Shown here: piece after piece, positions 5,817 to 6,409 of the stretch
Layout: every line of letters starts with the position of its first letter
Position numbering within the stretch: position 1 is the first letter of the stretch
Assembly (NCBI GenBank): GCA_947305675.1
Contig: CAMZED010000086.1
Location: forward strand, 1-6,409
Direction of reading: 5' to 3'
DNA length: 6,409 bases
DNA from: an uncultured Clostridia bacterium
GTDB lineage: Bacteria; Bacillota; Clostridia; Oscillospirales; CAG-382
The notes under the pieces: generated by a model
What the model saw: the letters and a program-made list of their open reading frames with translations, nothing else
Database searches by the model: none
Told to the model about the DNA's origin: nothing
Made by a program: the position numbers and the translations under genes

Positions 5817-6409
5817 GATCAAAAAAAATATTCGCTTTTCTTCTTGCGGCGGCAATGCTGTTTGCGGTTTTTACGGTTTTTGCGTCTGCCGACGAAGAAG
5901 TCGCTCCCGACCCCGGAATAGATTCCGGCAACGCCGTGGTGGCATATTGCCTCGACGACGACCAGTTCCTTTATCTCGACCGCGCCGACGATACCGTTGC
6001 GCCGGTTGTCGCAGCCAAACTCGTCGCGATGATGGTCATTTCCGACCTGTTAAAAGAGCGGGGACTCGACCCGGCGACCGCCGAGGTAACGGTTACCGCC
6101 ACCGCAATATCAAATTCCGGCGATATAAGCGACGTTCGCGTCCCGATGATGGGGTTCAAAGCCGGGAACGTCTATTCGGCAAAAGATCTTATATCGGCAA
6201 CGCTTGTCGCCAACGCAAACGACGCCTGCGCGGCGCTCGCCTGCTACGGCGGTGAACTGCTCGGCGGCAATATAATTACGTTTATCGACAAGATGAACGA
6301 AAAAGCCGGTTCGCTCGGGCTGGAGCACACTCATTTCGCCAACCCCACCGGGCTCGACGCGCCCACCCAGGTCAGTACCCCGCGTGAGGTGGCAAAGATA
6401 GCCGCGGCG
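5813..6409 (+). CDS. Exported D-alanyl-D-alanine carboxypeptidase (S11) homologue, catalytic serines missing; partial (3' end beyond window)
   Basis: 199 codons are visible from the ATG at 5813, which overlaps the ribF stop by 4 nt. Residues 1-26 form a Sec signal peptide (RSKK, then a long hydrophobic core, likely cut after FASA). The rest aligns with the transpeptidase-like domain of S11 (DacF/PBP5) proteins: VVAYCLDDDQFLYLDR (42-57), FKAGNVYSAKDLISATL (115-131) and MNEKAGSLGL...THFANPTGLD (161-182), followed by STPREVAKIA. Active members trim the terminal D-Ala of peptidoglycan stem peptides using SxxK, SxN and KTG. Here the SxxK position reads V66-A-A-K69 and the SxN position reads N134-A-N136, so both serines are lost while Lys69 and Asn136 remain. 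The KTG motif and any C-terminal anchor lie beyond the window. The frame is intact, so it is not a decayed pseudogene; probably a non-catalytic envelope protein. Confidence 0.88.
   Translation, partial: MRSKKIFAFLLAAAMLFAVFTVFASADEEVAPDPGIDSGNAVVAYCLDDDQFLYLDRADDTVAPVVAAKLVAMMVISDLLKERGLDPATAEVTVTATAISNSGDISDVRVPMMGFKAGNVYSAKDLISATLVANANDACAALACYGGELLGGNIITFIDKMNEKAGSLGLEHTHFANPTGLDAPTQVSTPREVAKIAAA

Overview
This window looks like a chromosomal segment of an uncultured Bacillota, most likely a gut-type Clostridia. That rests on GC-rich coding sequence broken by AT-rich intergenic DNA, GGAG-type ribosome binding sites, a bifunctional RibF, Sec-exported S11-family proteins, and a fused sugar nucleotidyltransferase/phosphomannomutase-like protein. 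The taxonomic call is inference. No rRNA, tRNA, CRISPR array, insertion sequence or phage gene was seen.

Layout. The left three quarters (1-4761) is read on the minus strand. From the divergent centre leftwards it holds: a 709-residue protein with an N-terminal sugar-1-phosphate nucleotidyltransferase, a left-handed beta-helix and a phosphomannomutase-like region lacking all its catalytic motifs; a 247-bp intergenic region with a REPIN-like double palindrome, an intrinsic terminator, an A-tract tandem array and a promoter; then a two-gene operon of a PhnP-like metallo-beta-lactamase-fold hydrolase and a secreted GHL10 (family 10-like) glycoside hydrolase that runs off the left edge. The right quarter (4869-6409) is read on the plus strand: ribF, translationally coupled (ATGA overlap) to an exported D,D-carboxypeptidase homologue that runs off the right edge.

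Working together. The nucleotidyltransferase (sugar nucleotide supply), the secreted glycoside hydrolase and the carboxypeptidase homologue all point to cell-envelope or polysaccharide metabolism. RibF is a housekeeping flavin enzyme. No single pathway is shown.

Most notable points. (1) The carboxypeptidase homologue has lost both catalytic serines visible in the window (SxxK is V-A-A-K, SxN is N-A-N), so it is a probable pseudoenzyme. (2) ribF has a near-consensus promoter whose predicted transcription start is the A of its ATG, with no Shine-Dalgarno, predicting a leaderless mRNA. (3) The nucleotidyltransferase carries a catalytically dead phosphomannomutase scaffold. (4) The 3' region of that gene can form mutually exclusive hairpins, including a 12-bp pairing that would disrupt its terminator.
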